The notes below the pieces were generated by a model. That model was not told where the DNA came from, searched no databases, and was given only the letters and a program-made list of their open reading frames with translations. A stretch of 64,000 bases of DNA from DTDX01 sp964608455 (GTDB lineage Archaea; Thermoproteota; Bathyarchaeia; 40CM-2-53-6; DTDX01). The stretch is from the NCBI GenBank assembly GCA_964608455.1, contig CAZSNM010000001.1, positions 1 through 64,000 on the forward strand, written 5' to 3'. This document shows, one piece after another, positions 33,547-42,706 of the stretch (positions within the stretch are counted from its first letter, which is position 1; each line of letters opens with the position of its first letter). The translations under genes were made by a program, and so were the position numbers.

Positions 33547-35748
33547 ATGATCTTTAATTTAATGAATAAAAAACTTTTTTCTGAACTTGAATTATTCCAA
33601 GATGAAATTTCAAAAATCTTTAAAGAAAACCCTTTAAAATTAATTAAATTCTCTGCTGTTTTAAAAAGTATTTTTAAAAATTTAAATGTAGATGAAGGTT
33701 TAAAAAATGAAGTTTTAATTCTTCTTTGCAAAGGTTTAGTTTTTAATAAAAAAACTTTTAGAAATATACCTAATCTTGAGCAATTAATTAATGAATATGA
33801 AAATTCCAGTGCAGTTTTGCTAGATTATTCTAAATGTTTTTTTGCTAAAGCTATTTCTAAAATTTTTAATGAAAAAATAAGCAAATATAAAAATGAAGCT
33901 GCAAGAAGGCTTTTTTTAAGAGATTTATGCGAATTAACAGATGTTTTACATCCCCTTTCATTAGAGAAACTTTTAATAAAAATTGATAAGCTTCAAGCTA
34001 ATGAAAGAACAAATACGCTTTTTATAGAGTTTACAAATAATCTAGAGGAGTTAATTTACTCAAAATGGAATCCAGATTTGGAAGTTGAAAAGAAAATTGA
34101 TGAAGCGCAAAATGAAATAAATGTTTATATGGCTAGAATGGAGAATTTATCAGGTTTTAAAAGGGGATCAATTGGGAACTATCAAGAAGGATTAATAATT
34201 CACTGCTTTTTTGATCCCTGGTTTGATGAAAAATCTCCACTTTGGGGCGTTAGCTTCTATCCTATTTTAAATATTTTAAATTTGCAACCACCTTACATTT
34301 TTTTTGATGTTTTAAGAAGAGGATTATTAGCTAGAGAAGCAGCTCATTTTTTTACTCCAAGTATAATGGAAAAAATGGAGAAGGCTTATGAACAAATGGA
34401 TTATTGCGCTTATAAAATTCTTGATGATTTTGAAGCTGAATTTTGGGAGTTTGCTAGACATGGATTAAGAGAAGAATCTAAACAATTTGATGGAATAAAC
34501 TACTATTTAGAATGGGAAGCTATTATTGGAAAGGATTTTTTAAATAATCTTTTTTCCAGATTAAAAAGCATTAGTCGCTTTAGAGCTGAAATTGATTTTT
34601 CAGAATATCAATCAATAGTTGATTCTTTAGCTTTAAAACCTAAACGTATTGAATTAAATCAAGAAGAACTTTCTTTATTAAGCTTTTTATCTGAAAAACC
34701 TTTAGCTTCAGTTAGTGAGCTTTCCCAAAAATCTGGTTTAACCATACCAACTGTTCAAAAACTTCTTAAAACTCTTAAGCTTAAAGCTAATATTTGGCCA
34801 AGCCTCTTAGTAGACTTAAATAAACTTAATATAAAATGCTTTTTAGTTTTTTTAAAGGTTATTCCACGTATATTAAATGAAGTAATTAATATCATTTGGC
34901 TTTTTCCTTATTGCGGAAGAATTTATAAAGTTTTTGGAGAAACAAATATGTTATGCTATTTTCAAATTCCATCAAGAAATGAAGATTTCATTCATGAATA
35001 TTTATCTATTCTTAAAAGAATGGATTTAATAGAGAAAACCTTCCTTTTTAAAGTTGAAGATTTCTATTACAATTTTAACCCAAGATTTTATGATGCAAAT
35101 ATTCATGATTGGAATGTGCCTTGGGATGAATGGGGTCTTTGGCTTAAAGAATATCTTTTAACAAAAGGATGGTTGCATGCAATTAAATGTAAAAAAGAGC
35201 AAAAAAGAAAAATTAAAATAAATAGGGTTGATCTTGAAATAATTCGTTTATTAAGAGTTAATGCCAGATATCCATTTTCTGAATTGGGGTTAAAACTAGG
35301 TGTTAGCGGAGCCTATATTGGACAAAGAGTTAGAAACTTAATAAATTCTAAAGTCATAACACCTGCAATTGCATCTTTTAGAATAGGTTTAGATGAATCC
35401 ATTTTTGCCGTTTTTGATTGTGAAGAAGAGGAATTAACCGCTATTAAATCTGCTTTTGATGAATTACCCATGTGGCAAGGATTTAAAATAAGTGGTGATA
35501 TGGAAGGGTTAGCCTCAATGATTTATGTTCCAACGGGTGAAACTCAAGAGCTTCTCTACGCTATAAGCAAATATTTAATTGAATCCAAAATAGTTAACAA
35601 ATGTATGATTCATATTATAGAGCGATGGACTGGAATGAGAAGATGGCTTCCAACAGAATTATATACTAAAGATGGTGAATGGATTTTTAATAAAGAAGAA
35701 TATTTGGAACGATTAAAAGAAGAAATTGAAAAATTAAATAAAGAATGA
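33547..35748 (+). CDS. Large protein with two Lrp/AsnC-like winged-helix halves and an unknown N-terminal domain
   Basis: 733 residues. Residues 1-360 form an unrecognised, mostly helical domain containing RGLLAREAAHFFTPSIME and FEAEFWEFARHGLREE, whose H and E residues might bind a metal. A helix-turn-helix follows (ELSLLSFLSEKPLASVSELS, then SGLTIPTVQKLLKTL) with an RAM-like region, and then a second one (RVDLEIIRLLRVNARYPFSELG, SGAYIGQRVRNL) with another ligand-like region. So it resembles two fused Lrp units on a novel N-domain. It is 19 bases upstream of an MFS transporter, which it may regulate (inference). Confidence 0.7.
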   Translation: MIFNLMNKKLFSELELFQDEISKIFKENPLKLIKFSAVLKSIFKNLNVDEGLKNEVLILLCKGLVFNKKTFRNIPNLEQLINEYENSSAVLLDYSKCFFAKAISKIFNEKISKYKNEAARRLFLRDLCELTDVLHPLSLEKLLIKIDKLQANERTNTLFIEFTNNLEELIYSKWNPDLEVEKKIDEAQNEINVYMARMENLSGFKRGSIGNYQEGLIIHCFFDPWFDEKSPLWGVSFYPILNILNLQPPYIFFDVLRRGLLAREAAHFFTPSIMEKMEKAYEQMDYCAYKILDDFEAEFWEFARHGLREESKQFDGINYYLEWEAIIGKDFLNNLFSRLKSISRFRAEIDFSEYQSIVDSLALKPKRIELNQEELSLLSFLSEKPLASVSELSQKSGLTIPTVQKLLKTLKLKANIWPSLLVDLNKLNIKCFLVFLKVIPRILNEVINIIWLFPYCGRIYKVFGETNMLCYFQIPSRNEDFIHEYLSILKRMDLIEKTFLFKVEDFYYNFNPRFYDANIHDWNVPWDEWGLWLKEYLLTKGWLHAIKCKKEQKRKIKINRVDLEIIRLLRVNARYPFSELGLKLGVSGAYIGQRVRNLINSKVITPAIASFRIGLDESIFAVFDCEEEELTAIKSAFDELPMWQGFKISGDMEGLASMIYVPTGETQELLYAISKYLIESKIVNKCMIHIIERWTGMRRWLPTELYTKDGEWIFNKEEYLERLKEEIEKLNKE

Positions 35749-35767
35749 TTTTTGTAGGGGCATTATA

Positions 35768-36967
35768 ATGAATAAGCAAACCATTTGTATGAAGGACCTT
35801 CTTAAGTTTAGAAAAGATTTATGGATTTTATCTTTTGCAGTTTTTCTTCCTTATTTTGCTTCAGGAATGATTGCTGCATTTATAATGGTTTGGCTTAGAG
35901 AGTTAGGGGCTTCATTTATTGATGTGGGTTTAATCAACACTGTTAGCAACCTAGTTTTAGCTTCATCCTTTTTTATTGGAGGGATTTTAAGCGATAATTA
36001 TAGTGGAAAACCAATATTTTTTTTAGGTTTATTTTTAACTTTTCTTTCTTCATTGATTTATGGAATTGCAGCATGGCTTCCTATTTGGTTTCTGGTTGGT
36101 TTAGGTTTAATTTTTGGTCGAATAGCTATAGGATTTAGAGAATCATCATCCTTTCAAATAGTTTATGAAACTTCAGAAAAACATAAGAAAGGCTCATCTT
36201 TTGGTCTTTTATCAACCTTTAGACAATTGGGTTATATAATTGGCCCTATTATAGGAGGATTAATAGCATACTTTTTTGGGTTAAAAGCTCCATTTATATT
36301 AGCTCCATTTATAATTCTTATGGCAATACCTCTTATTATTAAAATAGGCTTAAAAGAAAATAAATCTGCTAACTTAAGTATGTCTTCATCATTTAAAGAA
36401 ATTAGAAAGTTTTTAAACTTAAGTTCTGGAGTATCGATTTTGATTTTTCTTTCTTTATGGGATCAATTCTTTTTAGAAATTGGAAATCCATTCTATATGA
36501 TTTTTCTTAATGAGGAATTTAATGCTCCACCATATATGCTTGGATTATGTTTTACAGTTATGTCTTTAAGCACATTTGTTTTCAGTATGGTGGGAGGAAT
36601 TTCATCAGACTTAATTGGAAAAAGAAAGCCATTAATAACTCTTGGAACTTTATTAATGGCTTTAAGCGTTGGTTTAGTTGCTTTCGCATTTAATCCATGG
36701 ATGTTTGTAGCCAGCTATTTTATAGCTGGTGTTTCAACAGCAATTTCTAATACTGCTATTCCATCTTATTTTGCGGATGTTTTAAAAGAGAGAGCCTCAA
36801 CAATTTTTGGTTTCAAATTTACACTTATGTATTTTGCTGGAGGAATTGCTCCTTTAATTTCAGGTTGGATAATTCAAGCTTTTAATTCTTTAAGGCTTCC
36901 ATTTATAATAAACTTTATAGGTTTAATTATAGAAATTTTTCTTTTAATAATTTTCTTTAAAGAATAA
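35768..36967 (+). CDS. MFS transporter, twelve helices
   Basis: 399 residues with about twelve hydrophobic helices. Motif A is GGILSDNYSGKPIFF after helix 2, and its repeat GGISSDLIGKRKPLI lies in the second half. GPIIGGLIAYFFGLKAPF resembles the motif C of drug/H+ antiporters. Substrate unknown; a drug-efflux or small-molecule exporter is most likely. It is 19 bases downstream of the large double-Lrp-like protein in the same direction, suggesting ligand-controlled expression. Confidence 0.87.
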   Translation: MNKQTICMKDLLKFRKDLWILSFAVFLPYFASGMIAAFIMVWLRELGASFIDVGLINTVSNLVLASSFFIGGILSDNYSGKPIFFLGLFLTFLSSLIYGIAAWLPIWFLVGLGLIFGRIAIGFRESSSFQIVYETSEKHKKGSSFGLLSTFRQLGYIIGPIIGGLIAYFFGLKAPFILAPFIILMAIPLIIKIGLKENKSANLSMSSSFKEIRKFLNLSSGVSILIFLSLWDQFFLEIGNPFYMIFLNEEFNAPPYMLGLCFTVMSLSTFVFSMVGGISSDLIGKRKPLITLGTLLMALSVGLVAFAFNPWMFVASYFIAGVSTAISNTAIPSYFADVLKERASTIFGFKFTLMYFAGGIAPLISGWIIQAFNSLRLPFIINFIGLIIEIFLLIIFFKE

Positions 36968-36990
36968 AGTATTTCACCAAAATCTTCTTT

Positions 36991-39843
36991 TTAAAGCTTC
37001 TTTTCAGCTTCAATAATTAATTCAAATAATTTATCGTTTACACGATTAACTTTTTGAGCTATAGATTCTACATCAGAAAGATTAAGTTTTCTTCCAGCTA
37101 AAGCGTAAACAGCTATTAAACCATATTTTCTATATAATTTAGCTGTCGCCTCAGCCTCTTTAATAATGTTTTTATTTCTAATTGATTTAGGTCCTTTTTT
37201 AAGCGCATTCAAAACCTCCTCCTCTGTAGTTGAAAGAATCCCAATAAGCTTTGAACCACATTTAGGACAAGAAAAGTTTTTAGGTAAATTTTTTATCAGC
37301 ATAGTTTTAATAAATTTTTTGCAGGAAACACATATAAAAAGCTTTACTTCATTTAGTATTCTTGCTTTAGTTGCTTCTATAAGAATTCTCTTCATTTTTT
37401 CAGGAGGAATTAAATCTGTTTTTTGACCAATTTTTTCTATTCCTAATCTAGCTATGGGTGTTGCTTCATTATTATCTTCTACAATTGCCAACTCTATTTC
37501 TCCATTTTTAATTTTGTTTAAAACTTCAATTGTTTTTGAAACATCTAAGTCTTTATCATAAGTTTCCTTTAAAGCTTCCTTAAAAATAACTGTATCTTCA
37601 AAACTTTTAATTAATTGCTTTAAACTTATTCTGCCTGCATCAACCCATTTTGAAAGAGCTCCAAAACGTCTTGCAACATGAATGGCTCTTCTCTTAAACA
37701 AACCTGTTTTGATAGTTGCTTCATTAATTAAATCAATTATCTTTTTTGTTTGAGAAAGCTTTTTTAAAATTTCTATGACTTTTCTTTTTCCATAACCTTC
37801 AATAGATTGAATAATTATTCTATATGCATCTTGTTGAACTCCAACAGTTGAACCTAACTCTTCAGATAACATATGCCCTATAAGCCTAGCTAAGGTTCTA
37901 TTAACCAGAGTTCCAAAATGGCATGTAATAATTGTGTATTCATTCCAATCTTCAATTACAATTCTTTTATCCGTTGGAACAGGATAACCTTTTTCTATTT
38001 GTTCCACAGTTTCAGAAACAGCTTTTAAAATTGTTTCTTCCTCAACAAAATATTCTTCAGCTATTTTTTTAACAATTTCCTTTAAGCTTCTTCCAGCTTT
38101 TAAATTCTCTTCAATAAAAGCTCTTATCGCACCAACTTCTTGGGAAACCTCAAATGGAACAGGAATTTCTTCTCCAACCCAGCTTGGAATAGCCCCTGTT
38201 GGATCATTTATGGGTTTAACATAAATTTTATCTCCTCTAAAGCTTTTAATTAACCATGGACTCCCCTTCATAATAAATTTTGTTCCCGGTTCACCATATT
38301 CAGCTACAAATGCTTCATCTAAAACCCCTATTGACGCATCTGAATCTTCATCAACAACTAAATATTGTTTTTCATCAGGAATCATCGACATTTCCCTAAA
38401 GTAATATTCATAAAGCTCCTTAATTTTTTTAGGCTTTAAGAAAACTTCATCATTAAAGGAAACCCATGCTAATCTTGGGTATCTTGAATGCATATATTCA
38501 AGCACCGCTTTAAGATCTTCTTCGGTTAAATTTCTATATGGATAAGCTTCCTTAAACATTTCAAGCACCTCATTAAATGTCCAGCGTTTTTTTTGAAGAA
38601 GCAAACCTGCTATTTGATGGGTTAAAACATCAAAGGGTTTCTCTGGAATTTTAACTTCCTCTAGACTTTCCTGGTAAACTCTTTTAACTATAACCATTGC
38701 CTCTAAAGCATCATCTGAATCTAAAGCTATTATTGCTCCTTCAGCAATTCTTCCAACTTTATGTCCGCTTCTTCCAATTCTTTGAATTAACCTTGTAACT
38801 TGTCTTGGACTCATATATTGAATTACATAATCTATTTTGCCTATATCTATACCTAACTCTAAAGAGCTTGTGCAAACAAGCCCCTTTAACTCTCCCTTTT
38901 TTAAGCTTTTTTCAGCTGTTACTCTAACAAGTTTAGCTAAGGAACCATGATGAATAGATATTGGGAAATCAACATCCCAAACCTTAAATCTGCTAGCTAA
39001 AACTTCCGCTATAGCTCTTGTATTGGTAAATAAAAGAACAGATTCATGAGATTTAATTAAATTTTTCATTATTCTAAGCCTTGCTGCTACTTCAGGATGG
39101 GTATAAAGCTTAGCAGCTAATTTATAATCTTCATCATTAACTGAAGGAAGCAACAATTTAATTTTAGTAGTTCTTTTTATGGGCACTTTCACTATTTCAA
39201 TCGATCTATTTGTTCCAGCTAAAAATTTAGCTACGGCTTCTGGACTTCCTATAGTAGCTGATAATCCAATTAATTGAAAATCACTTTTAGTTATCCATCT
39301 TAACCTTTCTAAAGCTAGAGAAAGCTGGCTTCCACGCTTATCCTCAGCTAATTCATGAACTTCATCTATAATAACGTATTTAACGCTTTTTAAATGCTTC
39401 TTCATTACTTTACCAACAAGCAAAGCTTGAAGCGTTTCAGGAGTTGTAATCAACATATGTGGGGGAGATTTAGCCTGTAAGCTTCTTTCTTTTACATCAG
39501 TATCGCCATGCCTAACCGAAACTTTTAATCCAAGTTTTTTGCACCACCATTCTAGTCTATCTAGCATATCTCGATTTAAAGCTCTTAAAGGCGTTATATA
39601 AAGAATATTTATTCCAGGTGAATTATCACCTTTAACAAAAAAATTATTTAAAACTGGTAAAACTGCCGCCTCGGTTTTACCAGTTGCTGTTGGAGCTATA
39701 AGAAGAACATTTTTTCCTTCAAGAATTAAAGGAATAGCTTTTTTTTGAGCCTCTGTAGGAAATGAAAACTTTCTTTCTTTAATTGCTTCTTGAATAGGTT
39801 TAATAAATAATGAAAAAACGTTTATGGCTTCAGTTTTCTCCAT
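36991..39843 (-). CDS. lhr: Lhr-type superfamily 2 helicase
   Basis: 950 residues, the size of archaeal Lhr proteins. Motif I LIAPTATGKTEA near 50, motif II DEVHELAED near 155, motif III LSATIGSPEA near 195, and motif VI QRIGRSGHKVGR near 355. A winged helix and the Lhr-specific domains follow. Near residues 835-865 there is a zinc-finger-like ICVSCKK ... CPKCGSK. Lhr proteins unwind DNA:RNA or RNA and act in repair or RNA turnover. The zinc finger places it nearer the aLhr2-like members, which is tentative. A single gene facing its neighbours. Confidence 0.9.
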   Translation of the reverse strand: MEKTEAINVFSLFIKPIQEAIKERKFSFPTEAQKKAIPLILEGKNVLLIAPTATGKTEAAVLPVLNNFFVKGDNSPGINILYITPLRALNRDMLDRLEWWCKKLGLKVSVRHGDTDVKERSLQAKSPPHMLITTPETLQALLVGKVMKKHLKSVKYVIIDEVHELAEDKRGSQLSLALERLRWITKSDFQLIGLSATIGSPEAVAKFLAGTNRSIEIVKVPIKRTTKIKLLLPSVNDEDYKLAAKLYTHPEVAARLRIMKNLIKSHESVLLFTNTRAIAEVLASRFKVWDVDFPISIHHGSLAKLVRVTAEKSLKKGELKGLVCTSSLELGIDIGKIDYVIQYMSPRQVTRLIQRIGRSGHKVGRIAEGAIIALDSDDALEAMVIVKRVYQESLEEVKIPEKPFDVLTHQIAGLLLQKKRWTFNEVLEMFKEAYPYRNLTEEDLKAVLEYMHSRYPRLAWVSFNDEVFLKPKKIKELYEYYFREMSMIPDEKQYLVVDEDSDASIGVLDEAFVAEYGEPGTKFIMKGSPWLIKSFRGDKIYVKPINDPTGAIPSWVGEEIPVPFEVSQEVGAIRAFIEENLKAGRSLKEIVKKIAEEYFVEEETILKAVSETVEQIEKGYPVPTDKRIVIEDWNEYTIITCHFGTLVNRTLARLIGHMLSEELGSTVGVQQDAYRIIIQSIEGYGKRKVIEILKKLSQTKKIIDLINEATIKTGLFKRRAIHVARRFGALSKWVDAGRISLKQLIKSFEDTVIFKEALKETYDKDLDVSKTIEVLNKIKNGEIELAIVEDNNEATPIARLGIEKIGQKTDLIPPEKMKRILIEATKARILNEVKLFICVSCKKFIKTMLIKNLPKNFSCPKCGSKLIGILSTTEEEVLNALKKGPKSIRNKNIIKEAEATAKLYRKYGLIAVYALAGRKLNLSDVESIAQKVNRVNDKLFELIIEAEKKL

Positions 39844-39990
39844 ATTTTATCTCCAATTTTATAGTTTGAATAAATTTAAAAGCGTTAAAATAAAAACTAA
39901 ATTAGTTAAAAAGTTTTAAATGAATTATGTTAAAATATAGAAGTTTTAAATTTTTAAAGCATTATTATAAATTTTTGGAGAAAAATTAAC

Positions 39991-40311
39991 TTGAGCTTAA
40001 ATTTAGAGAAAGAATGGCGAGAAAGACTTGTTAAAACAAATTTAGACCTTATAATTCTTAGACTTCTTAAAGAAAAGCCTAGATGGGGTTATGAAATAAA
40101 CTTAGAAATAAGAAATAGATTTAAAGTTTATTTAAGCGCTGGAACACTTTATCCTCTTCTCCATTCCTTAGAAGATAAAGGGTATATTGAAGGTGCTTGG
40201 AAGCCTGAGGGAGGAAGAGAAAAAAGAATTTATAAAATAACTTTAAAAGGAGAAGAATTTCTTAATGCTGGAGAAAAAGCTTTAGAAAGAACTTTATTAA
40301 AGCGAGAATAA
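39991..40311 (+). CDS. PadR-family transcriptional regulator
   Basis: 106 residues from TTG 39991, preceded by TTGGAG. The winged-helix is LDLIILRLLKEKPRWGYEI, GTLYPLLHSLEDKGYIEG and REKRIYKITLKGEEFL, the PadR core; the usual long C-terminal dimerisation helix is shortened. The gene is 6 bases upstream of signal peptidase, so the two are probably co-transcribed. Target genes are unknown; PadR proteins often repress a neighbouring transporter or membrane-function gene. Confidence 0.88.
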   Translation: MSLNLEKEWRERLVKTNLDLIILRLLKEKPRWGYEINLEIRNRFKVYLSAGTLYPLLHSLEDKGYIEGAWKPEGGREKRIYKITLKGEEFLNAGEKALERTLLKRE

Positions 40312-40317
40312 ATTTTT

Positions 40318-40851
40318 ATGGTGAAAATTTTGGATGAAAAAAAGAAGGAATTAATTAAAAATATAATTTTGATAATTATTGTTTTAGTTTCAGTTCAAAT
40401 AGGATGGCAAATTTTAAAGCTTACATTAAATACACAAGTTCCTTTAGCTTATGTTCCATCTAAAAGTATGGAACCAACCCTTAAGGTTGGAGATCTAGTT
40501 GTAATTAAGGGTGTTCTCCCTCAAGAAATAAAGGAAGGTTCAATTATTGTGTTTTATGTTCCAGGACATTATGGTGAAGATGAATATAGAATAGTTCATA
40601 GAGTTATTAAAATAGTTAATTTAGGGGAGGAATTAGGTTTCGAAACTAAAGGAGATAACAATCCAATTTCAGATTATTATAGATGGGGGTATATCCCTTC
40701 ATCTTATGTAATAGGCATCGTTATTTATAGAATTCCATATGTTGGTTATGCAGCTTTAGGAATTAGAAAACCAATTGGAATATTAATTGTTTCCCTTTTA
40801 ATAATTGTTTTGTTATTTTCAGAGCTTTTTGAAACAAAAAAGATAAAATAA
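40318..40851 (+). CDS. sec11: Signal peptidase I, archaeal/ER type (S26B)
   Basis: 177 residues. An N-terminal membrane anchor (IILIIIVLVSVQIGWQIL), catalytic Ser in YVPSKSMEPTLKVGD (about 47), His in YRIVHRVIK (about 93) and Asp residues in TKGDNNPISDYY (about 115), which is the Ser-His-Asp set of archaeal and ER Sec11 rather than the Ser-Lys pair of bacteria. A C-terminal hydrophobic helix (IGILIVSLLIIVLLFSEL) gives a second span. It removes signal peptides outside the membrane, for example from the PLD-type nuclease at 31196. Confidence 0.93.
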   Translation: MVKILDEKKKELIKNIILIIIVLVSVQIGWQILKLTLNTQVPLAYVPSKSMEPTLKVGDLVVIKGVLPQEIKEGSIIVFYVPGHYGEDEYRIVHRVIKIVNLGEELGFETKGDNNPISDYYRWGYIPSSYVIGIVIYRIPYVGYAALGIRKPIGILIVSLLIIVLLFSELFETKKIK

Positions 40852-40910
40852 AAAGTTAGTTAAAAAGTTTAATAATCCTTTTAAGTTTGATTTAATAATG
40901 GGGATAAATT

Positions 40911-41474
40911 TTGTCAGAAAATTTAAATAATGTAAATATAGAGAATGTTGTTGCTTCAGCCTTTTTAGATCAAAGGCTTGATTTAAATGCTATAGTTAGG
41001 CTTTTTCCCAATGTTGAATATAAACCTGAGCAGTTTCCAGGGTTAGTATATAGATTAAAAAAACCTAAAACAGCAACCTTAATTTTTGCTAGTGGAAAAC
41101 TTGTTTGTACAGGAGCTAAATCTGAAAATGAAGCGAGGAAAGCGGTGTTAAAAGTTATAGAGGATCTTAAAAAGAATGGATTAATGACTACTAGCAATGT
41201 TAATATTCAAATTCAAAATATTGTAGCTTCAGCTGAACTAAATGGAACAATAGATTTAGAAAAATCTATATATGCTCTTGAAAGAACAATGTATGAACCT
41301 GAGCAGTTTCCAGGGTTAATTTATAGAATGGATAGCCCTAAAGTTGTTATGCTTCTTTTTGCTAGTGGAAAACTTGTTTGTACAGGAGCAAAAAAAGAAT
41401 CGGAAGTTGTTGAAGCTGTGAATAAGCTTAAAAAAATTCTTGAGGAAAGGGGTCTTATAAAATATCGCAGTTAA
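40911..41474 (+). CDS. tbp: TATA-box-binding protein
   Basis: 187 residues from TTG 40911. Two imperfect repeats of about 90 residues, each with EPEQFPGLVYR / EPEQFPGLIYR and the FASGKLVCTGAK segment, form the saddle fold that binds the TATA box with TFB. The two repeats are nearly the same even in DNA over about 20 bases, which is normal for TBP. It is a single gene with its own AT-rich promoter and ends 9 bases before convergent thioredoxin. Confidence 0.97.
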   Translation: MSENLNNVNIENVVASAFLDQRLDLNAIVRLFPNVEYKPEQFPGLVYRLKKPKTATLIFASGKLVCTGAKSENEARKAVLKVIEDLKKNGLMTTSNVNIQIQNIVASAELNGTIDLEKSIYALERTMYEPEQFPGLIYRMDSPKVVMLLFASGKLVCTGAKKESEVVEAVNKLKKILEERGLIKYRS

Positions 41475-41483
41475 ACCTAAAAA

Positions 41484-41906
41484 TTAAAAAAGTAACTTAT
41501 TTAATTTAGCTTCTAAAACATTTTTTGGTAAAGCTCCAACAATTCTATCAATTAACTCTCCATTTTTAAAAATTAAAAGCGTTGGAATACTCATTATACC
41601 AAATCTTCTTGCACTTTCAAAATTTTCATCTACATTTAATTTTCCAAAAACGATTTTTCCAGCATATTCTTTAGCTAGTTGATCTATTATTGGAGCAATC
41701 ATTCTACATGGACCGCACCATTCAGCCCAGCAATCTAAAACTACAATTGGATATTTATGAATAAAATCATCAACTTGTTTATCAACAACTTTAACAGGTT
41801 CTGTAGGAAAACTTTCTTCATGTTTATTCATCTTTTTCATCAACTCTTTTAACTTTTTAATTTTTATGCGTTTAAGTTCATCATCTAATTCTTCTCCTTT
41901 TTTCAT
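41484..41906 (-). CDS. trxA: Thioredoxin with N-terminal charged extension
   Basis: 140 residues; the thioredoxin fold occupies about residues 36-140 with active site WAEWCGPCRMIAP (CGPC at about 64-67) and the cis-Pro in IMSIPTLLIF. The extra N-terminal about 33 residues are a charged, Lys/Glu-rich helix not found in ordinary thioredoxins. Acts in thiol-disulfide exchange in the cytoplasm. Divergent from the NUDIX gene, convergent with tbp. Confidence 0.94.
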   Translation of the reverse strand: MKKGEELDDELKRIKIKKLKELMKKMNKHEESFPTEPVKVVDKQVDDFIHKYPIVVLDCWAEWCGPCRMIAPIIDQLAKEYAGKIVFGKLNVDENFESARRFGIMSIPTLLIFKNGELIDRIVGALPKNVLEAKLNKLLF

Positions 41907-42004
41907 AAACTCTATGAAGTTAGAAACGTGAATATAAAATTATCTTATATTTTTCTAAATTTTAACGAAAAAGTTAACTTTTAATAGAGGTTGAGTTTAA
42001 ATTT

Positions 42005-42436
42005 ATGAAAAGGGAGTATCCTCTTCAACCTTTAGTTGGCGTAACCGTATTAATTATTAATGAGAAAGAAGAAGTACTTCTTGTAAAAAGACGGAATGAA
42101 CCTGGAAAAAATTTATGGTCTCTTCCAGGTGGGTTAATTGAGCTTGGAGAATCAATTAAAAAAACTGCTGAAAGAGAAGTTAAAGAAGAAACAGGCTTAA
42201 AAATTAAAGTTAGAAAGCTTTTAGATACATTGGATGTCATTGTTAAAGATAAAAGCAATAAGATAAGATTTCATTATGTTTTAATAGTATTTTTAGCTTC
42301 ATTAATTGGGGGACAACTAAAACTTTCTAACGAACATTATGCTATTAAATGGGTTAGTATTAAAAAGGCTGAAACTTATAAACTTACAAAAACTTGTAGA
42401 AGGATATTAAGGAAATTTAAAAAATTAAATTCTTAA
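42005..42436 (+). CDS. NUDIX hydrolase
   Basis: 143 residues with a complete NUDIX box from about residue 41: GGLIELGESIKKTAEREV and EETGLKI. The fold start (PLVGVTVLIINEKEEVLLVKR) and length fit ADP-ribose pyrophosphatase or nucleoside-triphosphate cleaning enzymes; the substrate cannot be told. Its last 20 bases overlap a low-confidence small ORF on the other strand. Confidence 0.9.
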   Translation: MKREYPLQPLVGVTVLIINEKEEVLLVKRRNEPGKNLWSLPGGLIELGESIKKTAEREVKEETGLKIKVRKLLDTLDVIVKDKSNKIRFHYVLIVFLASLIGGQLKLSNEHYAIKWVSIKKAETYKLTKTCRRILRKFKKLNS

Positions 42437-42566
42437 AAAACTCTATTATAGCCTTAATTAAAGCTAGGAAAGCCTTCCAAAAAAGTTGAAGAATCCATTT
42501 AAATAAAGTTAGTAAAACATTTTTAATTGCTTCAGTAAATTTTTGAATAAATTCTATTAAAATCAT
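42417..42566 (-). CDS. Possible 49-residue amphipathic membrane peptide
   Basis: Minus-strand ATG 42566 to TAA 42417-42419. The peptide is all helix formers, with Phe/Leu/Ile alternating with Lys/Glu (for example WKAFLALIKAIIEFFK) and three Trp or Lys clusters, as in surface-active helices. No strong ribosome-binding site is visible, and it overlaps the end of the NUDIX gene. It could be a chance product of AT-rich DNA, so confidence is low. Confidence 0.3.
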   Translation of the reverse strand: MILIEFIQKFTEAIKNVLLTLFKWILQLFWKAFLALIKAIIEFFKNLIF

Positions 42567-42603
42567 ATTATTTTCATTCTATCCATTCTATCTATTTTAA
42601 TTA

Positions 42604-42667
42604 AGCGGCTTCAGTCAAATGCCTTTCAATCATCAATTCAACGTAACTTTGAAACATCATCGCCGCT
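42604..42667 (-). ncRNA. Box C/D guide sRNA
   Basis: Minus-strand RNA of 64 bases closed by a perfect 6-bp stem AGCGGC / GCCGCT. In order: C box ATGATG (42660-42655), D' box TTGA (42641-42638), C' box TTGATGA (42636-42630), D box CTGA (42614-42611). Spacing of about 13-15 bases in each guide region fits archaeal sRNAs. The D' guide (TTTCAAAGTTACG) ends in 8 bases complementary to CGUAACUU, a segment I know from conserved 23S rRNA, so 2'-O-methylation there is likely. It would be bound by L7Ae, Nop5 and fibrillarin. Confidence 0.72.
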
Positions 42668-42706
42668 AGTTAAATTTTATTTTTAAACCTTCTTTTTAAT
42701 TTTTCG

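Noticed and set aside
40911..41474. Direct DNA repeat of about 20 bases in tbp
   Set aside because: Explained by the normal twofold internal duplication of TBP.
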